Part shown: positions 23,101-32,936 of the stretch, one piece after another
Position numbering within the stretch: position 1 is the stretch's first letter
How the letters are laid out: each line of letters opens with the position of its first letter
NCBI RefSeq assembly: GCF_032854445.1
Contig: NC_088306.1
Span: 10,130,193-10,194,192 of the forward strand
Length of the DNA stretch: 64,000 nucleotides
Direction of reading: 5' to 3'
DNA from: Liolophura sinensis
Taxonomy: Eukaryota > Mollusca > Polyplacophora > Chitonida > Chitonidae
Notes under the pieces: generated by a model
What the model saw: the letters and a program-made list of their open reading frames with translations, nothing else
Databases searched by the model: none
What the model was told of the DNA's origin: nothing
Program-made: the position numbers and the translations under genes

Positions 23101-26100
23101 ACCCCTAACTCCCTCACTAAGTACGGAACACAGAAGCTATTGTTAAAGCCCATGACGGAGTGCAGTAACTCATCATAAGTCACGCCCCGGATCTGAAGAT
23201 GTCGTCTGAAACAAAAACACAGTCATAGTGTTCAATCAAACTGTAACCATTTGTAACCATTTGATTGGTGTTTATCACTGCAATGAACATTGTTTTTCTA
23301 GCAGTCAAGATCAGGGTGTAAAAAATCCTTGCAAGACAGCATGTAATGTATTTATTTATATATTTATTTATTTATCAGGTTGGTGTGTTATGCTGTACTC
23401 AAGAATATTTCGCTTATACGACGGTGGCCAGCAATATGGTGGGAGGAAACCGGGCAGAGCCGGGGAAAACCCATAACCATCCGCAGGTTGCTGCCAGACC
23501 TTCCCACGTACTGCTGGAGAGGAAGCCAGCATGAGCTGGACTTGAACTCACAGCATGTAATGTAAATCACAGACATGAATTGTTGATTTATTATTTTATT
23601 AATAGGTCTTACAAGTCATTTTCATGCCTGAAGGAAACCATCAAACTTATCAATTACCAAACAGAAACCCAAACCTGTTTCCTAAAAACAGATTTAGGTC
23701 AACAGTAACTGGTAATCAAGGATAAAACAATAACCCACCTGTAATAAACAGGAAACTTAACCTACCTGTAATAAACAGGAAACTTAACCCACCTGTAATA
23801 AACAGGAAACTTAACCCACCTGTAATAAACAGGAAACTTAACCCACCTGTAATAAACAGGAAACTTAACCCACCTGTAATAAACAGGAAACTTAACCTAC
23901 CTGTAATAAACAGGAAACTCATCATCGTTAATAACTCCCTTAAACACAATGGAAAGCAAACACTGCATTAGTACAAGCATCACAACAGGTGTCATTTTTC
24001 TTTGATCCTTTACATAGTTGTTTTACATGATGAAATGATGCTTTAAAGTTAAATCAGCCATATAAGTCTAATTAGATCATCTCTATAGAAAAGGCAAGCA
24101 CAAAAAAAACATTACGCAATGAGATTACACGACGGAAATCTATATGTAATATGGAACACATGTGAAACAAAAATAAAAACTTAGGTCGTGTCCTTCATGC
24201 CATGTTTTACATCAAATTATTACAAAGATGATTCGATGATAAGAGAGTGACTCCCTTTGTCACCTGTGTTTGTCCCACATCTCTGCGAATTACTCCTGTC
24301 CACTCACCAGTTTAGGGCAGGGTGTGTCTGGGGGCATGGACTTCTTCAGTAGCGACAGGATGATCTTCTCGGTCTCTGGGTTGACACTGATCACCACAGC
24401 TGAGGGGTCAAAGTCAGGTACATGGTTTAATCAGAAAAACTCATCTTCAAACTAATGTCCACATGACCAAAATTCTTCAGGATCATATCTGCTCCGATTT
24501 TAAGTGAAACCAGTAATAAACATTTGGGCGCTAACAAGACCATGTGGTCCAGACAGTTCAAGCTGGTCCAAGAATATGTCTGTTCACACCGCCAGATTTA
24601 AGCCAGTTCAGTGATAGTGAAAAAGAGTATCAAAATGCATTTGATCCAGATAGTTCACACAATGGAAAGATAAACTGACTGAGATCCAGGAAACTGTCTT
24701 TGTCATGTCACTTGCTGGGATAAATAAACCAGCCACTTTCCTATTACAACAAACTTACTATAAATGACCTAAAAATTTGACAACAAAAGAGCATTTTTGG
24801 AGGTAAATAAATGTCATGATACTACTCAGGTGCTAATACCAGTATTCACCCTTTCCCAGCGCGATATCATCCTACCTTCCAAACACTGCTCAAAGCACCT
24901 TTCTAAACTCAACAGAACTCCCAGAATATGGAAAAATGAGCAACTGCTGAAATTTTAGGCCATTTAGGGGTAATTATACTTTATAGCCTCTTCTGATTAA
25001 AACAGGGTTTTCTCAACCTGGAGATTCCACAACTTCAACATTGTTAAATCTTTATATTTATGTGTAAGTAATGACTTACATATACTTTAAAGAATGACTT
25101 TAAAATTTTAATGGTGGACTGTCAGCCGACAAAATTAACAACAAAAACTGTCAGGCGGAGCAAAAATATTCACAATGTCAGATATGATATTCTTTTACTC
25201 TTACGCAATCTCCAGTCCAGTAATAAATATTCATGAATTTTTACCTAAATATGAATATGTAATCAGGCTGACATATCCTTTTGTAAGAATAACATCTTTT
25301 GCTTCCAAACTATGTCCATCTCAGAGCATCTAAGCATATACTGTAGTTCTTCAACCTTTTAGCATGTTTGCTGTTTAGCTGTTTATTCAGGCATTCGGTA
25401 AATTACCTAAAGTTTCACAAGTGAGTTACTGTTGGGAGCATCAGGGGTGGTCAGGGAATTATACTGACAGTTCAAGAATGTAAATAAACAAGCTCACACT
25501 TCACTGAGCAGTTAGTCTATGCTCCTACCACAAACAGTTCACGTATTCCTCAGTTTTAATCATAATAATTTTAGTACATCATTTTGCAATAGGTGTCCAG
25601 TCAGTAACAAGCACAACTAACACAATGAATCCTGGGATACACTTTCCGAGTCCCAGGGTGAAACTTTATGTCAATTACCATATTCAGAAGGCATTATTCT
25701 GTCTGAGTGTCTGATGAGGTAAGTTGAATGTACTGAGTACATCAATGGTTACCAGCAGAAAAAAACACTGCATTTCAAATGTCTTTCACCGTAGAACTCA
25801 CCTTTGACCTTGTCCTTGACCTGGAAAGCATCCACAGGACTTTCATTCCCATAATCCTTAGGTAACTCCTTCACAGGGCAGAAAGCCTATTTAAGATAGT
25901 ACATATAGGCTCTTTTAAAGGAAAAAGTTTAATTTCATTCACTTCCAAGCACACAAATATGCTATGTTAAATTACAAAAACTTCAGTTCATAAATAAAAC
26001 AAGTAAACAGATGCTACCTGTAAATTTACAAAACAAGATAAATTATATATATGTTTGCACAAAAAAGCACAAACATCTCCTGATCAGATCCTATGGGTAG

Positions 26101-29100
26101 AATTTTATTTATTTTATTTATTTGATTGGTGTTTTACGTCGTACTCAAGAATATTTCACTTATACGATGGCAGCCAGCACCATGGTGGAAGGAAACCGGG
26201 CAGAGAAAAGGAGAAACCCATCACCAGGTGCAGGTTGCTGGAAGACCTTCCCACTTATGGCATGAGCTGGACTTGAACTCACAGCGGCCGCATTGGTGAG
26301 AGGTCATTACGCTGCTCTAGTGCACTAACCAACTATGTCATGGAGGCCCCCTCCTATTGGTGGAAGTTCATCTAAATCGGATGTGTGGCAGGGAATTGAC
26401 AGACTGCTGATCTTAAGCTCTCAGGCAATATTTACGATTGCTTTGCAGTGTGATAGAACTAACTGCATGCTGTAAACGTATACATGTAATTTCATGGGAT
26501 TTTCCATGGGTCAACATACCACCCTGCTGTGCTAGGTTGGCAAAACATCAAGTGAATTTATATGTGATTTACAAATCTCATTATTTCATATGATTTCTCA
26601 AAAACCAATCAACCTTGTGCATTGCAGTTCGCACAGCATGAGTGATTTGGATTGGTTGGTGGAAAAATTCAGTGAAAAGAATTTATAGGTGATTTACTAT
26701 AATTTAAAACAAATATCTAAATACAAAAAATTTGAATTTGAATATTTTGAACATTTGAATTGAAATTTAACAACAAAAGCATAAGACAAATGATGCAATT
26801 TGGTAAATTCAAATTAACATCAATCATGAATTTAAATCAAAAATGAAAAGAGACTTACAGTAATCTTGAGATGATCCAAGTCCCTGCACTTGCCCTTGTC
26901 CATACAGAGGAGAGTGACCACTAGACCACTGTCCAGCACACTAGAAACTACCCCGATCACCACATCGCGCTTCTCCAGGCTCTGCACAACAGCAACAACA
27001 TTAGCCTTGCATTACAATGTGCATATAAATTATACAGTTTCTATGCTGGTACATCACCTTGTCTGGATCAACAAGTAAATATGCACATTATGGTGAACTA
27101 TGAATTTAATGAGTAGGAAATCATCAACTTTTATATGACAAGTACGTATCATGCTTATTGTAAGTTACGGGGGCCTCCGTGGCTCAGTTGGTTAGCGCGC
27201 CAGCGCAGCGTAATGACCCAGGAGTCTCTCACCAATGCGGTCGCTATGAGTTCAAGTCCAGTTCATGCTGGCTTCCCCTCCGGCCGTACGTGGGAAGGTT
27301 TGCCGGCAACCTGCGGATGGTCGTGGGTTTCCCCCGGGCTCTGCCCGGTTTCCACCCACGATAATGCTGGCCGCCGTCGTATAAGTGAAATATTCTTGAG
27401 TACGGCATAAAATACCAATCAAATAAATAAATAAATAAATACTATAAGTTACGCCAAAGGGTTAAAATTTCCCACCCAGTGTTTAAATCCTCATGTACAA
27501 TTCTCAACGCACAGATAACCATTTTGGTCCCACAATATTTATCCAGCTTATGTAAAGCTGAGCTAAGCTGAGACATGCTAGCTATGTTGACTACACACAG
27601 AATATGTCGACTGGTACTGTGGAGTGATGTCACAATGATGTGCCATGGAATGCAGTGTCATGGAGAAAAATTATGTCAAGCCTGTGCAGTCATTAAGCTG
27701 AAAACAGCGTAAATTTGGCGTCACAAAGAAAGCATCATACCCTTGTGGTAATGGCCTGCAGCTAAGACAAGTGTATGTGAACATTTTAACCCGACAGATC
27801 AGCCAATAGCAATCAAGAATAATGAATATAAAACATAAAAACTAAGAGATTGTTACAAATGCCGATCATTACATAACCATTTATGGCTGCTCTTGATATT
27901 CTTCACTTAATACTACATTCTACCAATTAAGGTTTTCCATTCTTAAAGACAATGTCTCAATGTTTTCATAGCATGTTACATGGCTGTTACTCACATTGAA
28001 CAAATGATACCGGGCACAGTCAGGGGGAATTCCCATGAAGGTTTCTAATGGAGGCATGATGGCATAGTAATCTGAAAGGCAAACAGTTCCACAACACACG
28101 GACAGATTACTTTTTGGTTGACAATACATAGACATGTACTTGCTGCTCTTTTCACATCACTGGAATCTGATTTTACTATTTATTTTTATTTATTTATTTA
28201 TTTGACTGATGTTTTACGCCGTACTCAAGAATATTTCACATATACGAAGGCGGCCAGCATTATGGTGAAAGGTAACCGGGCAGAGCACGGGTGAAACCCA
28301 CGACCATCCGCAGGTTGCTGTTAGACCTTCCCATGTACGGCCAGAGAGGAAACCAGCATCAGCTGGACTTGAACTCATAGCGACTGCATTGGTGAGAGGC
28401 TCCTGGGTCATTACGCTGCAACCTAGCTCTAACCAACTGAGCCATGGAGGCCCTCAATATTTATTTTCACATTACACTAAAGAAGACTTCACTTGAACAG
28501 ATAGTGAATCAACGTTGATTGGCTGTCAGAGGAGATAGGATTTCCTAGGTTAAATCTCGCAGCCTTGGTCAAGCTTGAATAAATGTACCATACCTAAAAT
28601 TCGACTTAGGCAAGGCATAGCCTAGACTTGCCAATCTCTCACACCAGGTAATCAGAAATGATTCTGTACCCCTTTAAATATAACTCAGGCAAGGTTTATG
28701 AATGGAGGAAAACAGGTGGTTTTCCTAGGTGAAATCACTGACCTTACCCAGGTATCGAGTCCCCTCACACAGCTGAACCAAAGGGAAATGGAATTAAACA
28801 TATCACCTCAACAGCCAGTTCATAGAGCCACTGGGCCAGCATTAAAAATATGATCTTTAGGTGAAACCCCAGCAATCCTCAGAAAAAGGGCTCTGTACTC
28901 AAATTTTTAGTGATTATGATAATCTCTTTTCTTTTTTTTTTCAATGTTATTTTCTTTAAAGACCCTATCTTTTACATTCACCTGGATTAACACAAACTTA
29001 CATTAACCCACCGTATTTGTCTGATGAACACGCGCATGAAAGAATTCTTGAAGATGTGTGTTTCTACACTTTAAGTGTCTGTAATCATTAGAAAGTTTAA

Positions 29101-30142
29101 AAATGCAAAAGGACATGATCACCAAGAAAGTGGTCACTGTAAGCATGTTATAAAGTACGGTTATACTTGACCTTCTTAAACACTTACCATTCTCCTCCAC
29201 TTCAGATGTGGGCAAGGGCACCTCCTCACCCATGTCTTTGTACAACAAGTCAGCCTTCTTTGCCAGAAATTTCAACAATCTTCGGCTGAATTCCGAATCT
29301 CTGCAAGACAACAAGTTAAAGAGTAGAGTACAAAATATGAAATTATGCGTCAAAAGAAAGCCTACAGGTTCTGTTTAATAACATAATAACTATACATATA
29401 GTAATTCTTCAACATTTCAGCATGTTTGCAAGGTGTTTTTCAAGCAAATTTTGGGAGCATTATAAAATTATACATTTTGCGAAGCCCTGAAATTGGCCAA
29501 TATAACCAATGTATTTTTTCTCCAAAATCAAATTAAAAATATGCATAAATTGCACCAAAAGTTGATCTTTCATATGTAAAAAGCTTGGAGAATTAGGGTA
29601 TACATATACATACCTCTGAATATCTCTACCTTAGCTTACATTTTGGCAGAGCTAGGAAACCTTGTATTCCCTTTAATCGGAGCAGTGCGAGAGTTCGACT
29701 GCATCACTCATCAGTCACTCATGTTGTGTCTCCTGCGAAAGTACAGACCTGCACAGAGATGTGTGCTATAGTTTTGTCGGCTTCACCTTTATTCCTTATC
29801 AGCCTTGAAGTTTATCGCCCCAAATGAACCCAATCTCTAATGGCGACCGCGTCCCGTTTATGTAGCGTTTGGTCCCATTTGCAGAACTAATTTAGGCTTT
29901 AAAATGAACTATGATTGGTTAGACTCATGATGGGAAGGATTTGTTTTAATCCTCGAGACAGGCAGGCTGCTAAATGATAACGGTGAGGCATGCATATTTG
30001 TGTAGGTCTGTAATTTTGCAGGAGACACAAAATAAGGTCCTGAGGCACAAGGCGGCTGAACTCCGGCACTACTCTAAGATAAATAAATATAAGGCTTCAT
30101 AACTCTGCTGGAGTGTGAGCCAAGGTAGAGATATTCAGAACT

Positions 30143-30196
<54 letters not shown>

Positions 30197-30514
30197 TATA
30201 TCTACTTCACTTTTCTATGATTTTCACTTTTCATTTTTCTACCACTTAACACCACTCTTGCATATCACACTGTCATGACAGCTGTAGGTAAAGGACGGAT
30301 AAGTGTAAAGATTATCAGTGTGTTTTGGTCTATTCTTGCAATATTGTATAAGTTCCTATCATCTGCTAACTCACCTGTCTGCCATGCCCGAGTCCTGTGC
30401 CAGGTGAGCAGGGTGGGGCAGCCTGTCTGAGCCACCCTCCTGCTCTTCTCTTAGCTGACGACTCAGCCCCTCTCCGTGATACTCCACTGCCTGTCTCAGC
30501 AAATGACTATCCAT
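11352..30514 (-). CDS. TTC14: Tetratricopeptide repeat protein 14, 14 coding exons
   Basis: Coding exons in transcription order: 30514-30375, 29300-29188, 28071-27995, 26981-26859, 25886-25802, 24399-24308, 23938-23901, 23205-23053, 19416-19345, 18323-18204, 17698-17576, 16732-16609, 15501-15362, 14184-11352. All introns are GT-AG, all phases join, and the sum is 1410 codons plus stop. The start [14 protein letters not shown] resembles the vertebrate TTC14 N-terminus. A conserved [16 protein letters not shown] block lies at residues 86-101, an S1-type RNA-binding domain at about 114-205, TPR motifs at about 299-410 ([37 protein letters not shown] with [22 protein letters not shown]), and an RS/Ser-rich tail from about 467 to the end. 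Human TTC14 is about 770 residues, so the tail is greatly lengthened here. The domain set points to a nuclear RNA-associated role, but the exact function is not established. Exons were identified by eye, so single splice borders may be off. Confidence 0.9.
11870..12600 (-). repeat. Coding 24-bp minisatellite (RDRHRSSS octads)
   Basis: About 30 units of 24 bp, on the plus strand of the form GATCTATGTCGATCTCTGGA with variable ends. On the minus strand each encodes an octad such as [24 protein letters not shown] or KDRHRSNS. The unit is a multiple of three, so copy-number change keeps the frame. The array explains most of the extra length of this TTC14. Confidence 0.9.
14255..14703. mobile_element. 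Foldback MITE-like element in TTC14 intron 13
   Basis: The left arm AACACATTTATACAACCTAC continues to CTTAAATGAAAGAGGTATAC. The right arm is its complement (GTATAGCTCTTTCATTTAAG, then GTTGTATAAATGTGTT), with a 4-bp gap. The arms are about 45 bp and the inside about 340 bp, non-coding. TTAA occurs at the same place in both arms, but the homology continues outwards, so TTAA is not clearly the target duplication. The left end is about 70 bp upstream (in transcription) of the acceptor of the last TTC14 exon. Confidence 0.5.
15093..15290. repeat. Dispersed ~200-bp repeat family D, copy 1
   Basis: Contains CTTTTCGCATGTTTGCACGG, GAGCCCTGAAATTGGCCAAA, AAATCAACTTAAAAATGTAT and TTGAGGAATTAGG. The same blocks in the same order appear at 29,398-29,612, and in shorter or more diverged form at 25,342-25,470 and 57,733-57,913. 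No terminal repeats or coding capacity were seen, and the class is unknown. Confidence 0.55.
15711..15872 (-). mobile_element. SINE family A, antisense, 5'-truncated
   Basis: Tail (ATTTATTTATTTTATTTGAT), CTCAAGAATAGTTCACG and core up to CTTCCCACGTAC, where it stops. The head half is absent. It lies in TTC14 intron 12. Confidence 0.75.
17061..17332 (-). mobile_element. SINE family A, antisense, full length with target duplication
   Basis: A complete copy from the AT-rich tail to the head (GCGCTAACCCACTGAGCCAC, GGAGGCCCC). The flanks carry an 11-bp direct repeat, GTCTCCTTTAA, at 17,050-17,060 and 17,333-17,343. It is inserted in TTC14 intron 11. Antisense to the plus strand means sense with respect to TTC14 transcription. 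Confidence 0.85.
18452..18806 (+). mobile_element. SINE family B, near full length
   Basis: A second SINE family with three copies in the window. It has a tRNA-like head with a B-box-like stretch (CCTTGTTCGAGTCAC), then AAGAGGAAGTTGTAACTTCC, GACTGGTTGACCCGTATCAG, GCCTTCGGTAAGTCGTCTC and a tail with GTTGAGTACGACGTTAAACC followed by a (CACT)n-type run. It lies in TTC14 intron 9. The other copies are at 38,452-38,825 (antisense) and 53,795-54,130 (sense). Confidence 0.8.
19750..21775. repeat. SINE-core-derived satellite array in TTC14 intron 8
   Basis: Two antisense family-A tails (19,750-19,838 and 19,845-19,920) lead into about 30 tandem copies of a 60-bp core segment of the same SINE. A typical unit reads GCCAGTATTATGGTGGGAGG, AAACCAGGCAGAGCCC, GGGGAAACCCACAACC, ATCTGCAGGTGCG. 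Variants (CTGCGC, GGGCAA, GAGACC, ATGCTGG) recur in the same order about 725 bp apart, showing a 12-unit higher-order repeat. Since 60 is a multiple of three, several frames on both strands stay open for up to 345 codons. There is no sign that they are genes. Confidence 0.93.
22345..22655 (-). mobile_element. SINE family A, antisense, with internal partial duplication
   Basis: The tail and first core read normally up to a CTTTCCCACGTATAAG stretch. The core segment from GCCCGTGGGAAACCCACG through GACCTTCCCACGTAC is then repeated once before the head region continues. It lies in TTC14 intron 8, about 570 bp from the satellite built from the overlapping core segment. Confidence 0.75.
23351..23550 (-). 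mobile_element. SINE family A, antisense, 5'-truncated with 14-bp target duplication
   Basis: Flanked by CAGCATGTAATGTA at 23,337-23,350 and 23,551-23,564. The copy stops inside the head-proximal part (GAGCTGGACTTGAACTCA), so it is truncated at its 5' end. It lies in TTC14 intron 7. Confidence 0.85.
23731..23926 (-). repeat. 27-bp minisatellite made of the end of TTC14 exon 7 plus its 5' splice site
   Basis: Seven units with an exact 27-bp period. The CCTGTAATAAACAGG block starts at 23738, 23765, 23792, 23819, 23846, 23873 and 23900. On the transcribed strand each unit reads AAGTTTCCTGTTTATTACAG followed by GTGGGTT or GTAGGTT. The 23,900 copy is the real exon end. The other six lie directly downstream in intron 7. 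Each copy keeps a GT donor context: GTAGGT in the exon copy and the 23,765 copy, GTGGGT in the rest. Confidence 0.95.
23901..23938 (-). CDS. TTC14: TTC14 micro-exon 7 (38 nt)
   Basis: Acceptor ...GTGTTTAAG, then 38 nt encoding [13 protein letters not shown] (the last codon is completed by exon 8), donor GTAGGT. The peptide matches the GVISSEELPLYYR region that follows the S1 domain in vertebrate TTC14. It is needed to join the phases of exons 6 and 8. Many gene finders would miss an exon this short. Its 3' end is the founder unit of the 27-bp array. Confidence 0.88.
25342..25470. repeat. Dispersed repeat family D, partial copy
   Basis: Matches the start of the repeat at 15,093 and 29,398 (TTCTTCAACCTTTTAGCATG, then TTTGC and TTTATTCAGGCATT). 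The later blocks are weak or lost. It lies in TTC14 intron 5. Confidence 0.4.
26103..26351 (-). mobile_element. SINE family A, antisense, near full length
   Basis: Tail, CTCAAGAATATTTCACTTAT, core (GGAGAAACCCATCACC), a short deletion in the GGCCGGAGAGG area, then the head through GAGGTCATTACGCTGC to CATGGAGGCCCC. It lies in TTC14 intron 4. Confidence 0.8.
27170..27444 (+). mobile_element. SINE family A, sense, full length with target duplication
   Basis: This is the best complete copy for defining the family. Head GGGCCTCCGTGGCTCAGTTG, an A-box-like TGGCTCAGTTGG, a B-box-like GAGTTCAAGTCC, the core GGCCGTACGTGGGAAGG, GGGTTTCCCCCGGGCTCT, AATGCTGGCCGCCGTCGTAT, AAGTGAAATATTCTTGAGTA, then an AATCAAATAAATAAAT tail. 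TAAGTTACG flanks it at 27,161-27,169 and 27,445-27,453. It lies in TTC14 intron 3, opposite to transcription. Confidence 0.9.
28187..28457 (-). mobile_element. SINE family A, antisense, full length with target duplication
   Basis: A complete antisense copy with head TAACCAACTGAGCCATGGAG. A 10-bp repeat, TATTTATTTT, flanks it at 28,177-28,186 and 28,458-28,467, though the AT-rich tail makes the left border uncertain. It lies in TTC14 intron 1-2 territory, between exons 3 and 2. Confidence 0.8.
29398..29612. repeat. Dispersed ~200-bp repeat family D, copy 2
   Basis: Same ordered blocks as 15,093-15,290: TTTCAGCATGTTTGCAAGG, GAAGCCCTGAAATTGGCCAA, AAATCAAATTAAAAATATGC, CTTGGAGAATTAGGG. It lies directly upstream (in transcription) of TTC14 exon 2. 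Confidence 0.55.
30146..30193. repeat. (AT)n microsatellite in TTC14 intron 1
   Basis: About 24 AT dinucleotides. Confidence 0.95.
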
Positions 30515-31207
30515 CTTCGTCGCTTAAATGTCTTAATATGTTACCTGACTAATTAACTTGTTAATGAGTATCAGTCTTGCTGGATTTATGCCTATGGGCA
30601 TACATCTTCGGTATCCATTTTAGATATTTACCACAGGCAGGTTTAGTTGGGTCTTTAGTTGTACACATCAATGCATTTCATCTTATCACAACTATCTATC
30701 CCTGCAACAAATAGAATATAGCTTAATGATATGTATTACACTTCATGCTGTGGTACTTGGATATACATGTAATGCTATTCTTCAACACATTTATATTACA
30801 TGTCAGTTGATATATCATGAAGGAAGCCAGTCGCACACAATGAAACAGCAAGGTCTGACAGGTACCTCAGGGAAGCCACCACATTCACCCAGACACCTGT
30901 GGCAACCAAACACCCTCTGCAAAACCGCATTTAGTCAGATACCTTATGCAGAACACTGCCCTTAAACTATTGCAGGCTAATCACAGCACCTCACCTGCTA
31001 TCTGACTATCTAAGCCAGTTCCTCTTTTGGTTCTGTACATTGTAACTTTCTGCAACAGTACTGTGTTACACATTGGAACCGGAATTTTGTACTACCCGTA
31101 ATGCCCCCCCCCCCCCCCCCATTTCACTTTTAAGCCCTTTATCGATACAAAAAACGCCTTTTATCATGAGTTCTGGCCTTTGTTTCTTCATTTGCTCATC
31201 CAGAAGT

Positions 31208-31482
31208 ATTTAGGCTTTAGCTCTGACGAGTCGTCTCTTAATCCTAAAGGATAACAGCTTTGATGCCAACAGTGCTACCTGTCACATAGCCCTACATGCT
31301 TTACGTGCTGTCAGTCACACATCGATGTTGGGGTGCATAAAAAACTTCTTATCCGCCCCAATATCGATGTGTGACGGACAGCATGTAAATCTGGTACAGT
31401 TATATGACAGGTAGCACTCTTGGCATCACGGCCGCTATCCTTAAGGATGAAGAGACGGCCCGCCTGAGCTATTTAGGCTACT
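31208..31482. mobile_element. Foldback element with ~130-bp arms upstream of TTC14
   Basis: The whole interval is one imperfect palindrome. Left blocks TATTTAGGCTTTAGCTC, GTCGTCTCTTAATCCT, GTGCTACCTGTCACATA and CACACATCGATGTTGGGG are matched in reverse order by CCCCAATATCGATGTGTG, TATGACAGGTAGCACT, CTTAAGGATGAAGAGACGG and GAGCTATTTAGGCTA. The loop is about 20 bp (GTGCATAAAAAACTTCTTAT). No coding capacity and no certain target duplication. It fits a MITE. It lies about 700 bp upstream of the TTC14 start codon. Confidence 0.65.
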
Positions 31483-32286
31483 GAAATGCTACAGTGTGTG
31501 TGAAGACTATAATTTCTAAAACTGAACAGCATGTGAAAGAATCATAATGATCAAAGATGTGCACAAGCTGGATAAAACACGCTACTCAAGAGTAGGCACT
31601 CTGGCTTCTTCTGTCATGACAAACTGACAACACGAAGGCCGTTTCAACAACTTTAACATGTCAAGATGTAAATTCCCTTCTACCATCTAACAGCCCTATT
31701 TGGATGTGAACACACGACCTAATAACTGATCTAGGGCCTATCATTTTCTGGCATGGTCCTTCGATGTACTCTAGACTTTGTCTACAATAACTTCTTAATC
31801 TTGGTAACGCAGTTTTTCTCTTCTACGTTACACCAAAATACACTACCGGTACTCTGACATCGTGCCGGTTGTCCCCTTTCTCGTGTTCATGATCGGGTTC
31901 ATCAATAAAGTTCGAGTATCCACTGAGTGACGTGTGCAATGTGATTTAAAATAAAACGAGTCCTGAACAAACCTTTTCTATAACTAAAGTCATTACCAGG
32001 GGAATCGGCAAAGTAATGTCACTCTATTTGCACAAAAAAAATTTTCAAACTTTGTTTTTCTGTCTGCAATACTTTCTAGCCATGTTGTGGCAGTCTTCGT
32101 CTCAGAGTTGTCATTGAAGAAAACGCGAATATGCGAATACCTTTGTGCGGAGAAAACTTACATTGTTTTCTAGCCTCCTGTACAAGAGATTTCTGTCAAG
32201 TTCGGTAACTGTGCTTGATGTAACTGGGTACTGGCACATCACAGCTGGCAAGCTTGTATTGTACTTGCTCATTGTATTAAAATGCG

Positions 32287-32361
32287 GCAAAAACAAACAA
32301 ACAAACAAACAAACAAAAAACAAACAAACAAACAAACAAAAAAACAAACAAACAACAACAG
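32287..32361. repeat. (CAAA)n simple repeat
   Basis: A run of AAAC tetranucleotides with three short A-rich interruptions. Confidence 0.95.
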
Positions 32362-32741
32362 AAAAACCCGAGAAAACATCTCTTCATTTTGTACATTTTT
32401 TGAGCTTAAATCCAACAAGAATTTATGTCCAGTAAGATCTAGCAAGTCCAGATTAACAAAATACCTGAGTCAATCACCAAGTATAGGCCTAGCAATAATC
32501 AAATGTTATCACTTGTACATAAATAAATATAATAAGATAAATAATTGATAAAATAACATTAAAACAAACAAGATATCTTCAAATTTGCTGATTTTTTTTT
32601 TTGTTTTATACTCTACTGACGCACACAGGTATTAAATTTATACCTCCATGTATGTCTGGTCCGATTTATTGGTCGAGGAGAGGCCAGTTACCGCCACACG
32701 GCATACTGAGTACAGGTGGGCATACACTATACATTACTATA

Positions 32742-32923
32742 TGTGAGTTTAAGTGCAGCTCATACTGGCTTCCTCTCCAGCTGTAAGTGGGCCGGTCTGC
32801 CAGCAACCTGTGGATGGTCGTTGGGATTCCCCTGGGCTCTGCCCGGTTTCCTCCCACAATAATGCTGGCCACTGTCGTATGAGTGAAATATACTACGGAG
32901 TAAAACACCAGTCAAATAAATAA
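32742..32923 (+). mobile_element. SINE family A, sense, 5'-truncated with 13-bp target duplication
   Basis: Starts at GTGAGTTTAAGTGCAG, so the tRNA head up to the B box is missing, and runs to the AATAAATAA tail. Flanked by ATACATTACTATA at 32,729-32,741 and 32,924-32,936. Confidence 0.85.
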
Positions 32924-32936
32924 ATACATTACTATA

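Noticed and set aside
23716-23949. Minus-strand frame with FLFITGGLS repeats
   Set aside because: It is a shifted frame of the 27-bp array. The exon-compatible frame is VYYR and stops at the founder donor.
31100-31122. Homopolymer runs (C at 31.1 kb, G at 45.9 kb, C at 59.85 kb) as functional G-tracts
   Set aside because: Single homopolymers with no repeated G-tract pattern. They are more likely simple repeats with uncertain length.
31208-31482. microRNA precursor
   Set aside because: The arms are about 130 bp, far longer than an animal pre-miRNA, with scattered differences as in a foldback transposon.
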